Positions 33,271 through 45,439 of a stretch of DNA of 64,000 bases are shown here, piece by piece. The stretch is from positions 10,433,608-10,497,607 of the forward strand of contig NC_064549.1 of assembly GCF_023856365.1 (NCBI RefSeq). Direction: 5' to 3'. Numbering within the stretch: position 1 is the first letter of the stretch; each line of letters begins with the position of its first letter. The position numbers and the translations under genes are program-made. The notes beneath the pieces were generated by a model, which was not told where the DNA came from, searched no databases, and saw only the letters and a program-made list of their open reading frames with translations. The stretch comes from Brienomyrus brachyistius (taxonomy: Eukaryota > Chordata > Actinopteri > Osteoglossiformes > Mormyridae).

Positions 33271-36200
33271 CCATGTCCACATTCCACAACCCTTAACATT
33301 CTTTATCACTAGAGTTATTTGGCTAATTTAAGCATTTCTTTCACTCCTATAAGAAAAGGCTTTACTGATACGACTTTTACGTTAATGAACTCCTGTAAAT
33401 CTGGCATTTCCCTATTTTAAGGCAAGATGTTGGAAGATCCAACGCAACATCAAATACTCACTAAACAAGTCATTCCAGCAGCAGTATCAGCATATAACCC
33501 TAAGCCAGGACCTTGACTGTAACAGGAAAACAGCTCCAGGGCAGTTTGTTCTCATTCCTGCTTGCCATGAAACTGCTTCAAAGCCTCTTGGTGTGCAAGA
33601 GACATCGACGCGATACTGACTTCCAACGCAGCGCTCTACGAACTTCAAGCAGCATCTGGCTCACGCTCACGACGCTTGTTCACACACTAACACCAACCTA
33701 AGTGCTCAAAAAAAATGACCAGCGATGATTCACGGCCTGTCATCTCCCAGGCTCAGACTCATTTCCTCTAGCAGTAAAATCGCCGCCCCCCCCCCAGCCC
33801 CCCACCAACACCTTCTCTTCTCCGCTGACCTCCACCCCAACAAGCATCCAACGTTTCTCCCACACTGTGCAATGTAACACAGTCTTCCGATATTGCCTCC
33901 ATAGGTTGGCCAGACTTGCGATCTGAAAAGCGGCCAACAAAACAAGGAGCAAATATTATGCAGTGGAACTCCCCCCCCCCCCCCCCATTTTAATTCTGGT
34001 CAGGAGAGCAATTACTCACTGGCACAGCTTTGCATTAGATGAAGAAGCACTCGACTGTTCGGGAAGAAATGAATCCATCCTTGAGCGTAATTGAAGTACG
34101 GAAAAAAAAAATCTAGGCCTATAAGAGACCCTTACACATCCAGGATGTTATAAATCCCAAATCCAAATCTGCCCAGCTCCTAAGAGGAATTTAGCCGGTC
34201 TCGCTCTCCAAGCTGAGCGCGAGTCCCATTCTGTAGCACCACATTCCGCTGAGCCAAATTAAATAACCCAATATTTCTCATTTTCTACTTAGAGAGGGTT
34301 TAAAAAAAAATAAAAAATACCAAGCTATTCAGAGAATATGTGAGAAGGGGGAGGCAGGAGGGTGGGTCATAAGAGCTGGGTTTTTGACACTCTGTTAGGG
34401 AGCGTGGACAAGAACGGATGCCAACGCAACGGGCACATAGATTCTCCACGGGGAGTCACAACAAAGTGATAAAAGTCAACCTCTTTCACAGAAGCGAGAG
34501 TGGGAACATATCCTGAGGTCTCGGTGCCGAAACGCTCCCGTGGATGACCCGAGGAGGCTCGGGCGGCTCGTGGTTGAGCGCTCGGCCTAATTAAACAGCT
34601 GAAAAATTTTTCACTTCAGTATGCCGCTTGAAGTTCCCCACCCAAGAGTCCCCCGGGGAGGCCCCTAGTGGGACGCAACCTCCTAACCGCAGCGTTCCTG
34701 TCCTCGGCCGCCACCATCGCTAACCAGGAGCGCCTGCGCATGCAGAGACCCGCTTTTAAAGATCGGCCGGAGCTCTGAAAGCTCCGCTTCTCCCCATACG
34801 GCAGCCTACAAGGGGAGGGGAAAAAAAAGAGAGACTGTGGCCAGTAGGAGACCCAGCTCACTTGACATCTGTGTTTATCCTCCTGCTAAAACCAACAGGC
34901 TATATTTACTGTAGTCAAACAACCCCAGGCAGCCCTGGATTGGGAGCCCCCACTCTCTCCTTAAATTGCATGGGGGGGGGGGGGGGGTACACACGTTCTA
35001 AGGTGAATAATTTCAGGAATACGTGTACGAAATGAACAAGTGAAGCACCGAAGTGATGAGATTCCAAAACAGTTCTGCGCGTTATTTGTTATATATGGAT
35101 TTTTTTTTAGTTCAGAAAAGCTTCCTTAATTATGCATGCAGGAAATGCACAACCAGTTGTGTAAGAGATTGTACTGATATGCATGTGGCTGCATTTCAAA
35201 AACAGCACGTCGGATAACGTTATCAGAGCAAACTCGTGCATATGGAACTTTCACTATTGAGTTTCAATTGACAGTAGTGTGAGCCTCAAGTGAAAAGGTG
35301 TGTATGTTACACTCGTTAAAGAGTGCAGAGCGCCGGCATTTTCCCAGAAAGAAAAAAAAAACGAACTCCTAGATCAAAAGCGCATTTACTCGGTCATAAA
35401 AGTTTGTTAGTCTGACACAAACACCACCCCTCTTCCTCTGGCCCAATCAAAAGCAGATGGACTTGTCATTCTGAGTCTTGCAAAGTCTGAAATTCTCTTT
35501 CCTTTTTAAACGATTTGCCCAATATCTTCGTTTATAAATACTCCCAAAATTACAGCGTCACCACTCTTATCCAGATCAGCCACGAGTACCAACTGCATCT
35601 AATAATCCATTTATTTCCCATGCTGACATCATTAAACAGAATAAAACACATTGAGTCTATTTAAAGTTCCTTGTTTTAAGAAAATTAAGCCATAAAGAAT
35701 TACAACAGCTTCTGCATACTGACAGCAATTCGCAAGCACCACAGAGCTCTTCTCAGGATATTCCTAAACCATTTGCCTTTCACACCATATAACATCTCGA
35801 CAGCAAGTCACTAGCCCCTTTGCAACATAATTTCTCAGTCAACAAATCACTAGGACAAGTAAATGGCACAAGAAACTCTTATGTCATCAAGCCGCTTCCT
35901 TAAGAGCAGTCAACAAATAAAATTTTACCAACAGTTTAAACTCTATACCCTTATTCTCATTTTTCATATTACAATTGCATAATGAATACTGTATATTGCA
36001 TTTAGTTTGTCCAAAAAACACATAATATACACCGTGTACCCAGTGACCCTGTCCAGCGTAAATATTTAGAAGACGAACATGCTGTGCATTAGATGCAGCA
36101 ATAGTTGCATGGGAAATTAATCCTTACTCTGTATATTTGCTAAACGCAATATATTCAAGTGCTTGAATGATCAGGACACCAAAATCTCAAGAATACGTAT

Positions 36201-37558
36201 CAAGAAAAAGACAAGATCGTGATGATCACTAATATTAGTTCTAAATTGACATAGCTATTTCACGTTATTAAAGGACATATATGTAAAGTTATCCAATAAA
36301 AATAACCGCCCCATGATATTTTGTATAAACCACCGTGATCATCAGCAATACCGTTTTACTAGAAAAACCAAACTCAAATTAAAGTGAAGAAAGGAAAAGG
36401 GACGCTCCCCGCGTTTATGCAAAAAAGGCTTTTATCTTTTCTTTTGTATATTTTAAGTATTATACCCCGTAGTTTGCAGCGAGCTGTTAAATACATCGCA
36501 CCGGCGACGCTCACGTCGCCCCCTGCGCTCCCATGTTTTCCACCCCCGCCCGCCCTCTCGCCTGCCTGCCCCGCATACCGAAACTCGTCAGCCCAGCACA
36601 GCCTCTCCGGCAGCGATATAAAGTCATGTAGGCAGCAAACGCCACTTCGGATCCTCCGGCAAAAAGCAGGAAAAACGGCATCGGAGACGGGCTTTCCCGT
36701 TCAGACCCACCGCCCGACTACAGCAGCTCTCAGGGGTGAAACTGGAGAAACTAAGCCGCACCTTAAACGCACTGATTTCACACGGCGCACAGTCGTAATA
36801 CGGAAACGTCTAAATGTAATAATTCCAGGGAAAAGTTAAACTTTAATGGGGTTCAAATTACAAAACGCCGAATGCACGATAGATCTTCAACTATCCCTTC
36901 TCCTCAAAGATTAGCTGTGTTAATTGCGTATTAAACCATCAAGGACAGGGAGCCCTCGTTTCAAGATATTCATAACTTTACAGCTTTAACCATCTGCCTA
37001 CAGTAAAGCTGATCAGAAACTCCTTACTACTTATTTACATGACCAACTAGCAGCGTCTCACATATGGCACTAAAAGAGTTGGGGGGGGGGGGGGTTGCGT
37101 GATATTACATGGAACTTGTAGTTCGCATATTTACACACAGCCCCGTACGTCACTGCAACACAAAGTCAAGAAAAACTACAAAGCCTGCGGACTACGCGAC
37201 ACCGTCACGCATGCGTACAAATAAAAGGGCATATCAGGAAGAACCAGGCATAGTATGTACTTTGTGAAATGTAACTGGAGAGAAAGTAATATGGTACGAA
37301 TAAAATCTAGCGATAATGAAATCGACCTACACTAAAACAAGGATACAACCTGCGGCAACGGTAAAAAACGAGTATGGTTGGAGATCAGTCCACGCGCGTA
37401 GCTAGGTACCTAGCAAGCAAAGGATGTCTGTGCGCATTAGAGTTAACTAGCACGCCAGTTAGCTACTTTGAACACAGCTAGCTGTATTCCCACCAGAGAC
37501 GGACAATTACTAAGTGTATAGTTTTAACAGGGAGACTGGCGGACAAGTAGTCTCTTAC

Positions 37559-37760
37559 CTCGGAGTGCTTCTTGCTCTTAAGGATAACTTATGTTCCCCA
37601 CTGAAACAATCACAATCCACATAAGTAAGGTTGACCGTCACCCGTCGTCCCTAGACCCACCACTCCTTACACTGGCTGCAAGCTATTGCCTTCCCAACCA
37701 ACCGAAACCGCGGCACCCCGGTCTCACACTCTCGCGCCCCCACTGCGCCTGCGCGAACAT
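37559..37760 (-). promoter_or_regulatory. sipa1l3: Candidate sipa1l3 promoter and non-coding first exon
   Basis: A strong minus-strand donor, GAG|GTAAGAG, ends a possible exon at 37559. Just upstream on the minus strand is a CpG-rich stretch with an NRF1-type palindrome, TGCGCCTGCGCG, at 37744-37755. No other GC-rich block in the upstream 20 kb pairs so well with a donor in this orientation. The transcription start is inferred; RNA evidence is absent. Confidence 0.45.
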
Positions 37761-40700
37761 GCGTGTTGTACTCGCAGATTGACTGCCGTCTGTGCAGCGT
37801 GTAATGTGCGGCAGCGTAAAATGCGGGGTTGTGGTTGTACGTTTTCTTTCTGTAGGTCTATGTCGCTTGCACTGGCACTGCAGGGCTATGGTGCCGTTTA
37901 TACTTATATTTTCACAGTGTTTCCATACCATTCATCGGGGCATCCCTGTTAATATAGGGACACTCATATAAGATACAAAGCGAAATTCTTGAAATGCCGG
38001 AGTTTTAATTTATTCGTTTTCTCATCTGAACAAGCAAATCAGTTTTTCTATCTTTGATTATTGTGGAAAACCCACGGAATACCATACCTGTATGTAAAAA
38101 ACCGCAAATAAGGCAGGTCTGTATTTGTTAATCAGACTTGCCTCAGTGTAGTATTAGAAAAAATATTTATCATTTATCATCACGAGCTTGTCAATTTTTG
38201 AATTTTTGGTAGATTAATCCCTACTTGGGACGTAAAATGATGACGCCTGGACCTTTATGTCAGCATTTAATGTGTTTTATACCAGATGCCGATATTTGAT
38301 CTGTTGTGTCGAACATTACGTAATGAATTACATAGTGTTTAGCTATTCTGCAGCAACATGGTATAATTCATTCAACATTATCAGCCTGTGTGGGTTTCGG
38401 TGTAAATAAGTATTGACCTATCCGTTATGCGACTCGGCCAGATTAGCGATTCGTGTGAAATATTGCATAAGTAGGAAATTAAATAGGAATTACAGGTTTA
38501 CTCTTACGCGTGACTGACAGCAGCAGAAATAAAGGACTGCAATGACTGGAATGACAGCCAGGATTATACCAAACCAGAGCTGCGCTCTTATTTGCACTGT
38601 TTAAGCAAATATGGGTGTAGATAGTGATTTGAAAGCAAAGTTTCGTGTCTTGGTTTTTGGGAACTTCATGGATTTTTTAAATCCTTAATTGGGCAAAGCG
38701 AGGCAACTCCTTCAGTAAGGACCTGGGGCAAAACGCAAAAGCGGTCAATGATACACCGGATATACGACCTGGCTTCGCTTCATTTCATCGTTGTATAGCG
38801 ACATCTACAGGATTGTGTGTGAAATGAAATGATGCGAATGCGGTTCAACAACCGTGCTCCGTGGTGCAGTAAAATCGGAGTGATATGACATTCTGCAAAG
38901 TGAGAGCTGTGGGGCTGGGGTACGTTGTGATTTGACTGGTCCTTCTAGATTTTGTAGAAAAATCGTGTTTAATGATTTTTTACAGGTGGTATTCTTAGTG
39001 ATTTGTAAAGATAAACAGTATAAAACTAATAGGCATACATCCCCCCATTTTCTTAAAAAGTTGCGCTTCGTACATTTTTATTCAAAGGTAGGAATAATTT
39101 GCAAAAATGATTCCACGTGAGAACTAATTAAACAAAGAAAATATTTAATGCTAAATGCCCCTGAAAATACTATTTTGTCCTGGTCAGGGACCTGTCAGGA
39201 TCATTGTGTTTCTGTCTGGAGTCTGTCAGTTCCGTACCCCTGATAAAGTAGGTAGATTTAGCTTTACATGAGTGAGAATTACGGAAAAAAAATAGGCGGA
39301 TCCCGAGGGGTTTGGTATATTTTCAAAGGGATGGTTTTTATAAGTTTTTTTCCAATGGGGTGCTAGTGACATCTGTGTGCATCCCCTGTCAGATCAAGCC
39401 CTGCTTCCCGCCCACACACACCGATGGCTTCTTCTTCAGCCACTTTTGTGAAAGAGCACGGCATGATCGACACCCTCCTGCACTCACTGCGTCTACTACA
39501 ACAATGGGGGTGCAGAATCTGTGGGCCACTTCCACTTTTTTGCTAGTTGCAGAACATTCATCTGGTTTTTAACAATATAGAATGACTTAGGGTAGATTGG
39601 GAATGCAACCCAGGGGAACCTGGTGATTATCAATCAGCTGAACCAGTTATTTAAAAGGTTTGACTTAAGACCCTCTGTAGTTTATCACCAATCCCTGCAA
39701 CTAACATTTAGGGTTTCAGAGCCTGCAGCTCCAGTTGCCCTACGCCTCCCACAGGCTGTCATAGCTGCCATTCTGCATCACTCACTCCATCAGCACCAGC
39801 AGAGCAGATAATGCTTCAAACACCATCCCAGAGACCAGATCGGGTAGAGATGGAGCAGAAGAGGCTGTAACCATGACAGGGAAACAAGAGCAGATGACGT
39901 ATCCAGTCATGCAGGCTTGTGCTTTCCAGCTGCCTGGAGCACTCTGGTACTTATTGAGTATGAGACTGAATCTGGAGAGAATTCTTGTTCTCTGCATATG
40001 CAACTCCATACGTGGTTCTGATATCCCAAAAATGCCACCCACAATGCACTCCTGTGATGATGTAAATAGACAAATCTCTATTCCTCATCAGTGGTATTTC
40101 ACTGGTTGTTATATCTCAATAATCTACTTATCCCCCCTCGCATCCATGCACCTCCCCTGAAAATACTCTGGAGTTGCCACAGGTCCAGAACTGGAAGTTT
40201 CCAGAAGACGAATGCGTCTGGCAGCCCAATGGTGCCATCTGGTGGCCTATACTATATTCACAGGTTGAATAAAAACAGTGAAGGGATCCAAAAAGAACCG
40301 CCAAGCTGTATAATAAATCAGTTAATTTCTGTGAAATCTATATACCAAATGTATATATAATTTCTCTCACTTTATTAAATAAATATTTGTGAAGTGAAAA
40401 ACATACAGGAGTTAAAATATTCCACACAACATAAAGGGAGACAAACGAGTTCCTCCTCCATCATACTTTGTTATTTGCTTTCATTGATGTGCCTTGATGT
40501 GGGAGGTCAGCTGCACTTAGGGATTGTTTTAGGGGTCTGATTTCAGAAAAGGAGCAATATTTAAAAATCTATATTTTAAAGTATAAGTCTTCAGAGACTG
40601 TTGGTTATTATATACCATAATATATGGACACAATTGAACTTTTTTGGCATTTTGCGCATTTTTGTGGGACGGGGGGGGGGGGGGGAGGACCCCCCTTGGT

Positions 40701-40990
40701 AAATTTTACAATGGGCCCTCCCTAATGTGATGACCCCGGGGGTGAATACCCCTCTGCCCCCCACCCTCCAGCGACACTAGTTTGGCTGGCATTGGCATTT
40801 CTGTTAATCTCTGAGCAACAATGGGTACGACTCACCTCCAGAGGAGATTCATGCCTCCTTGGAACTGATCCCAGACTGGGTCAGAGATACCAGGTCCTAG
40901 AAAAACTCTGGGGGGGGGGTCCCTTTAATGTTGATCGCTCATGGGGCTTGCCCATACTCTTTATTGGCAAATACTGCCTATATTTCCGAC

Positions 40991-41075
40991 CTTTCACTTT
41001 TCAGAGGGTGACACCTGAGAGGGCCAGCTTCACTCTCTCCAATTATAGTCTCCTTTGGTAGCAATAGCCAAGGAA
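40991..41075 (+). repeat. Inverted repeat pair, left arm
   Basis: CTTTTCAGAGGGTGACACCT and onward through CACTCTCTCCAATTATAG to TAGCAATAGCCAAGGAAA reappears in reverse complement at 42405-42490 with roughly four of five bases alike. About 1.3 kb separates the arms. Confidence 0.65.
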
Positions 41076-41869
41076 AAGTCACAGACAGCAGAAGGAGTCA
41101 AAGTCTAATGCTGTCCCTGGTCTTCAGAGTTAAAATTAAAACCACGAGCTGGAATAGCGATCATAAATGGATTGATTCTGTTCACAATTCATAAATGCTG
41201 ATTTTCTAGAGTCACTAACCCTCATGTTTACATGTTTCCATAGAAACACGGGGACCATCAAATACATTCATAGATCAATTCTTTTTGGGAAGGTACATTA
41301 AGGATGAATAATGCAGCAAATAGCTGCCTTGTAAAACACACAATTGCTATTTTATATATTGTCTTTTCCAGCGATATTCAGAGTTAACTGAAAGACATTT
41401 CTCTTATTTCTCAGGTTTTTGATGACTAAATTAGACATTATGTCCTTCCAAAGACCTCCAAGTGACATGAAACCCCCCCTCCCATCATGCCTAATTGTCT
41501 GTGCAGGCACAGCAAAATCCAGAGGGCCAATTAGACAGGGAAAGGTGGCTGTCGAACGTTCAACTGTTACGTGATCTCTCACTTTAATGAGAGGCATAAT
41601 TTCTCATGGCAGTCAGGACAATTATCCAAAAGCAGGTAAAGTACAAGGACAGCATGGTAATTAACCAGGTTTCCTAATGGTGGGAATCAAACTCACAAGC
41701 ATTGTGAGGTTATTGTGCAAACCCACGAAAAGCCATGCTGTCCCAATAGCTGGCTTTATAAATAGAAAAATATATATTTGCTTTGATGTTGCTAACCTTG
41801 TCAAGTAAGTAGTTGGAAAACAGATGGATAAATGGATGATTTAGTTAAGTGATACATATAATCTTACAA

Positions 41870-42062
41870 TATGTTTAGCGATGTTTTTTATCCAAAGCAA
41901 CGTATAATTGAGAAAGCAGGGGAAACCAGTTTCTGGAGCAATTGGGGATAAGGGCCTTGCTCAAGAGCCCAACTGTAAAACCACTCTGCCAAGTATTGGA
42001 TTTGAGCCAGTGAGCTTCCAAACACAAGCAAAGAGTCCTAACCTACTGAATCACCCATCACC
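41870..42062 (-). mobile_element. SINE with tRNA-like head and CTTTGGATAAA-type tail, minus strand
   Basis: On the minus strand a tRNA-like head (GATTCAGTAGGTTAGGA, GGCTCAAATCC) is followed by TTGAGCAAGGCCCTTATCCC and by TTGCTTTGGATAAAA, the end of a common fish SINE body. Confidence 0.7.
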
Positions 42063-42404
42063 ATCTCTTATCTTCTCTTTGTGACTCAATGAGATGATTA
42101 TTTCTTGTTTGACGGGTGCCGGGATTTTGTCTGGGGTGCCGCACGCTTCGTGCCTCCTGCTTCCTGGCATAAGGTTCGGGCTGGCCGTGACCTTCTACTG
42201 GATAAGCAATTATGCAACGTGGATAGGTGGAAGTTGAATTCCAGCTTCCACCTCAGTCTGTTAAAGGAAAGCTTGACACCAGCTGGAGGGAATGCTTGTA
42301 CAATTTACCTCTTTTCAGGGATTGTGCTCTCAAAAGTTCTCATTCCCCACCTTGTAGGGCCAGAGCCAACCCTACCCCTGAACAGCTTCTGTTCACTCAA
42401 AAAA

Positions 42405-42490
42405 TTTCCTTGGTTGTTGCTACCAAGGAGACCATAATGGGAGAGAGTGAAACTATCCCTCTTAAGTGTCACCCTTTGAAAAGGAAACAG
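42405..42490 (-). repeat. Inverted repeat pair, right arm
   Basis: The reverse complement reads CCTTTTCAAAGGGTGACACT, then CACTCTCTCCCATTATGG and TAGCAACAACCAAGGAAA, matching the left arm. They may be the ends of one old element or two opposed copies. Confidence 0.65.
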
Positions 42491-42549
42491 AATAACAGCA
42501 ATATCAGATGTCTTGCTATTTTTGTTCAATTGCTTTATTTTATGCTAAT

Positions 42550-42670
42550 TTAGGGGTCAATTTAATGGGTGATTCAGCGGCACTAAGTCACCTGATCACA
42601 AATGTTTGGACCGTGGGAGGAAAATTGGAATCCAGTGGGAATCAAACCCACAATAGGATAAGTAATGCAA
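42550..42670 (+). mobile_element. Degenerate retroposon fragment
   Basis: GTTTGGACCGTGGGAGGAAA and GGGAATCAAACCCACA resemble the internal part of the 32734-33089 family. Confidence 0.4.
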
Positions 42671-43017
42671 TTGTTTTTATATTGCTAGTTTTATTTAAAC
42701 TGCCCAAATTCTTAAAAATGTTTATATTTATATAAAATGTACAAATCAAGGACAGATGTTTTATCAGTGGTCTAATTCAGCATCACACATACAAGAATGT
42801 TATATTATCCAGTAAAACAAATGACTAGATTGCTTATTTCCGATGGGCGCTATGCCATCACCATAAAAACAATGAGTGCTTAAGCTACCTAGCTACCGAC
42901 TTACAAGCAATTAATCCATCTTCCAGTCACTTAAATCCAGTCATGAGGGGTGGGAGCCTATTAAGGGTGCATAGGGTACAAGGTATTGGACCACCCTGGG
43001 TGATATGCGATCACTGG

Positions 43018-43018
<1 letters not shown>

Positions 43019-43054
<36 letters not shown>

Positions 43055-43290
43055 GACTGGGTATCTATATCTCTGTGGGGACTCTCCGTTCATTCCTATG
43101 CGCGTAACGCTAACTGGAACCATGGCAACACTAACCCCAACCCAGCCTTAACCTTTTTTTTTTTTTTTTTTATAAAATTGAGTTTCCTCTTTGGGGGACC
43201 GAAAAAATGTCCCCACAAGGTTACAATAACAGATTTTGGTCCCCACAATTTAATATATACATAACCTACACACACACACACACGCACACA
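43019..43290 (-). mobile_element. Dispersed repeat with CCCCACA motifs, copy 2
   Basis: In reverse orientation it carries the same blocks as copy 1: (CA)n, GTGGGGACTCTCCGTTCATT, TAACC-rich text, AAATTGAGTTTCCTCTTTG, TGTCCCCACAAGG and TTTGGTCCCCACAA. A T18 run sits near 43155. Confidence 0.7.
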
Positions 43291-43319
43291 CACTATGGGC
43301 AAATCAGAGATACCAGATA

Positions 43320-43442
43320 GCCAAAATGCACATTTGCAGGAGAAAACCAGAGGTAACCCACACAACACAGGGAAAGCGTGCAAAGTCCACACACAGAGCA
43401 GAACTGGGATTAAAACCACTGCTGTCGATGCGTCAGACACAC
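43320..43442 (+). mobile_element. Retroposon fragment, same family as 32734
   Basis: Contains GAGAAAACCAGAGGTAACCC and CACACAGAGCAGAACTGGGA, which match the GAGTACCCGGAGGAAACCCC and following region of the family in the same order. Confidence 0.45.
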
Positions 43443-44039
43443 ATTAGAGCCTAAATAAATAGATTTAAGTCACACAATGGGGGAATGAGATTATGGGTGT
43501 GCTTCCCAAAAGAAGTCCAAAATCTGGTTTTGCTACAATGTCACTTATATGGCATTTAGATTTCTGTGCTTTACTGAACTTTGAGATAAACATATCCTGT
43601 CCAAATCAAAGTCAAATGCAAATCATTTGTAAACCTGCAGGTGAGGGTGTAACGTGGCAACATCAGCAGGTACAGGAGCAGACGATGGGAGAACCTGATA
43701 ACGTGATAAATGAACATACCCGTGCTTTATTTTGGAAGCAACATATATAAACAGGCAAACATTATGAGTTAAAGGAAATGAAAATTCTACAACGTTTTAA
43801 ATTTCACTAAACAGCCAGTGTTCCCTTGATCTTTGATTCCACTGCATTTGGTGAATATTCCTTTGTTGCTCGTGAGTTGTTCTGCGTCACATAGAAGGGA
43901 AGATGACTGCATTTATCTCATCATTAACAGCAGCCATAGACATAATGACAAGCCCACTTATTCAAGGTGCACATTAATACAATAATAAGTGAAAAAAAAT
44001 AAAAATCTATATCTAGTTGGAAGGTTAGAAAAATAGTCT

Positions 44040-44200
44040 TGTTTTCCAAACCTTTTCCTGGGGAGCATACCAACCATTCCAAGTACATTATTTGTTAAAT
44101 TTCGCTGCCAGCTCCTGAAATTAATTTTTACGAGGTATTAGCCAACCAACGTGTGCCTGTGGCAGAGCTCAACATGTGGTATATTGTGTGGTTACCGAAG
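44040..44200 (+). mobile_element. Dispersed repeat, second copy of the 10655 family
   Basis: CCAAACCTTTTCCTGGGGAGCA, CCATTCCAAG, TTAAATTTCGCTGCCAGCTC and ACGAGGTATTAG follow the same order as in 10660-10770. Confidence 0.5.
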
Positions 44201-44864
44201 ATTCTAGGAAGAGCTGAAACAGCCAAAGCCTTTTGTAGGCACACGCACACACACACACACACTATCATATACAATATATAACAGTGTAAATTACCGTCAG
44301 TCATATAGTTAGAAAGCAGCAGTTCTGTGAACAGTCAGTTGTTTTTGGGGGGGGGGAGGGGGGACAGGTTGACAGATGGGTACATACAGAATGCTCGTGG
44401 GGTGTGCTGGGGTGACGTTATTTGAGTTTGTTGTTTCTTGCCTGGTTAAGATGGTAGATGACTTTGGGATGGAATCCATTCCTCAGTCTAGACATAGGGG
44501 AGCAAATTGGCCTGTATCTCTTTCCAGAGGGCAGGAGGGAGAACAGGTGGTGACAGGGGTGTGTTTGGTGCTCTCTACCTTAATGATACTCTCTAGGACT
44601 TTCCTGAAGCTGGAGTTTCATACTGAAATACAGTATATCAGTGTACTTTCAAGGCTACAACAGTACAATATCATAAGGAGTCATTCGCTTGAGTGATCCC
44701 AGGAAGCAGCACCTCTGCTGTGCTCTCTAGACCAGTGTTGTATTGCTGGTGGCCCATGTCAGGAAAGGGTTTTTTTAAGCCAACACGTACTTCCCCTGTC
44801 ATAAAGCAAAGCTCCCGGCGGCTCCGTTTCTTTCTTGTCACACGTTGGATTGAACTTATGCCAA

Positions 44865-44908
44865 CCAATCAGGAACAGAGAACTTTGTACGCGTATCCAA
44901 TCAGGAAC
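44865..44908 (+). promoter_or_regulatory. Tandem CCAATCAGGAAC repeats (NF-Y type)
   Basis: The 12-mer CCAATCAGGAAC occurs at 44865-44876 and again at 44897-44908, 32 bases apart, which is about three helical turns. Paired CCAAT boxes at this spacing are typical NF-Y targets. They lie about 540 bp upstream of the ZNF143 site. Confidence 0.45.
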
Positions 44909-45254
44909 CCCAGTGCCTCAGATGCAGCTAGCAAATTCGCAAACATTTCTTTTTGTTGTCTTACAATGTTAAAATCACCTGTGAAGTTCCCCCACAGACA
45001 CATTAAATTAAATTAGTAAAAATATATTTTAAAAATGTTTTTCGAAACAGATGTTTACGCCAGCAGTTAATAACAGTGTCGTGCATTAAAATCAACTCAA
45101 AAACAGAAGGAAGCAGTAAATACGGGAACTTTTCCAAAGGGCAAATGTAAATTACAGTTTGCGAATCAAGAAAATATGAAGGGTTACACGCGGAAGACGA
45201 GTAGCAGGATATACGACACGGGTTTTTAATTTACTTATTGTTCACTTACTACAT

Positions 45255-45284
45255 AGTATTGTTATGTAGTAACATAACAATACT
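45255..45284. other. Perfect 13-bp hairpin with AGTA loop
   Basis: AGTATTGTTATGT and its exact reverse complement ACATAACAATACT flank a 4-base loop (68-71 of the 45200 block). It lies between the CCAAT pair and the ZNF143 site. A role is unknown. Confidence 0.6.
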
Positions 45285-45439
45285 TCCATGGCAGCCCTGT
45301 CGCTATGTAATTAATTTCAACAGTGCTGCTTCCCTCATCATTTTAATAGGTTTAAGTAACCCTTTCCAAGCTTACAGTTTAATGCAGGTGCCATCCCTAT
45401 TTCCCAGTAACCAGTATGTATGAGCTTCCTTGATATCGC

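Larger units (their letters stand above)
17008..37558. other. Large sipa1l3 5' intron (inferred), repeat-rich, no coding gene
   Basis: I find no exon of any known gene here. It holds a SINE (20500-20740), (GACA)n (21541-21622), hAT fossils (22981-23877), CpG-rich stretches (about 24900-25460, 27930-28290, 30050-30380, 36480-36740), (GT)n (29571-29620), a Tigger element with a nested retroposon (32114-33139), a SINE (33185-33270) and many G/C homopolymers. Confidence 0.6.
37761..45439. other. Spacer between the divergent genes, no coding gene
   Basis: Mostly AT-rich. Recognised contents are an inverted repeat pair (40991-41075 and 42405-42490), a SINE (41870-42062), a degenerate retroposon piece (about 42550-42670), the dispersed repeat with (CA)n (43019-43290) and a second 44040-type repeat. 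The ORFs here do not resemble known proteins. Confidence 0.6.

Noticed and set aside
42105..42437. Possible Ty3/gypsy polyprotein fragment (SFHLSLLKE)
   Set aside because: A single short resemblance to the integrase tail, with no protease, RT, RNase H or LTR nearby.
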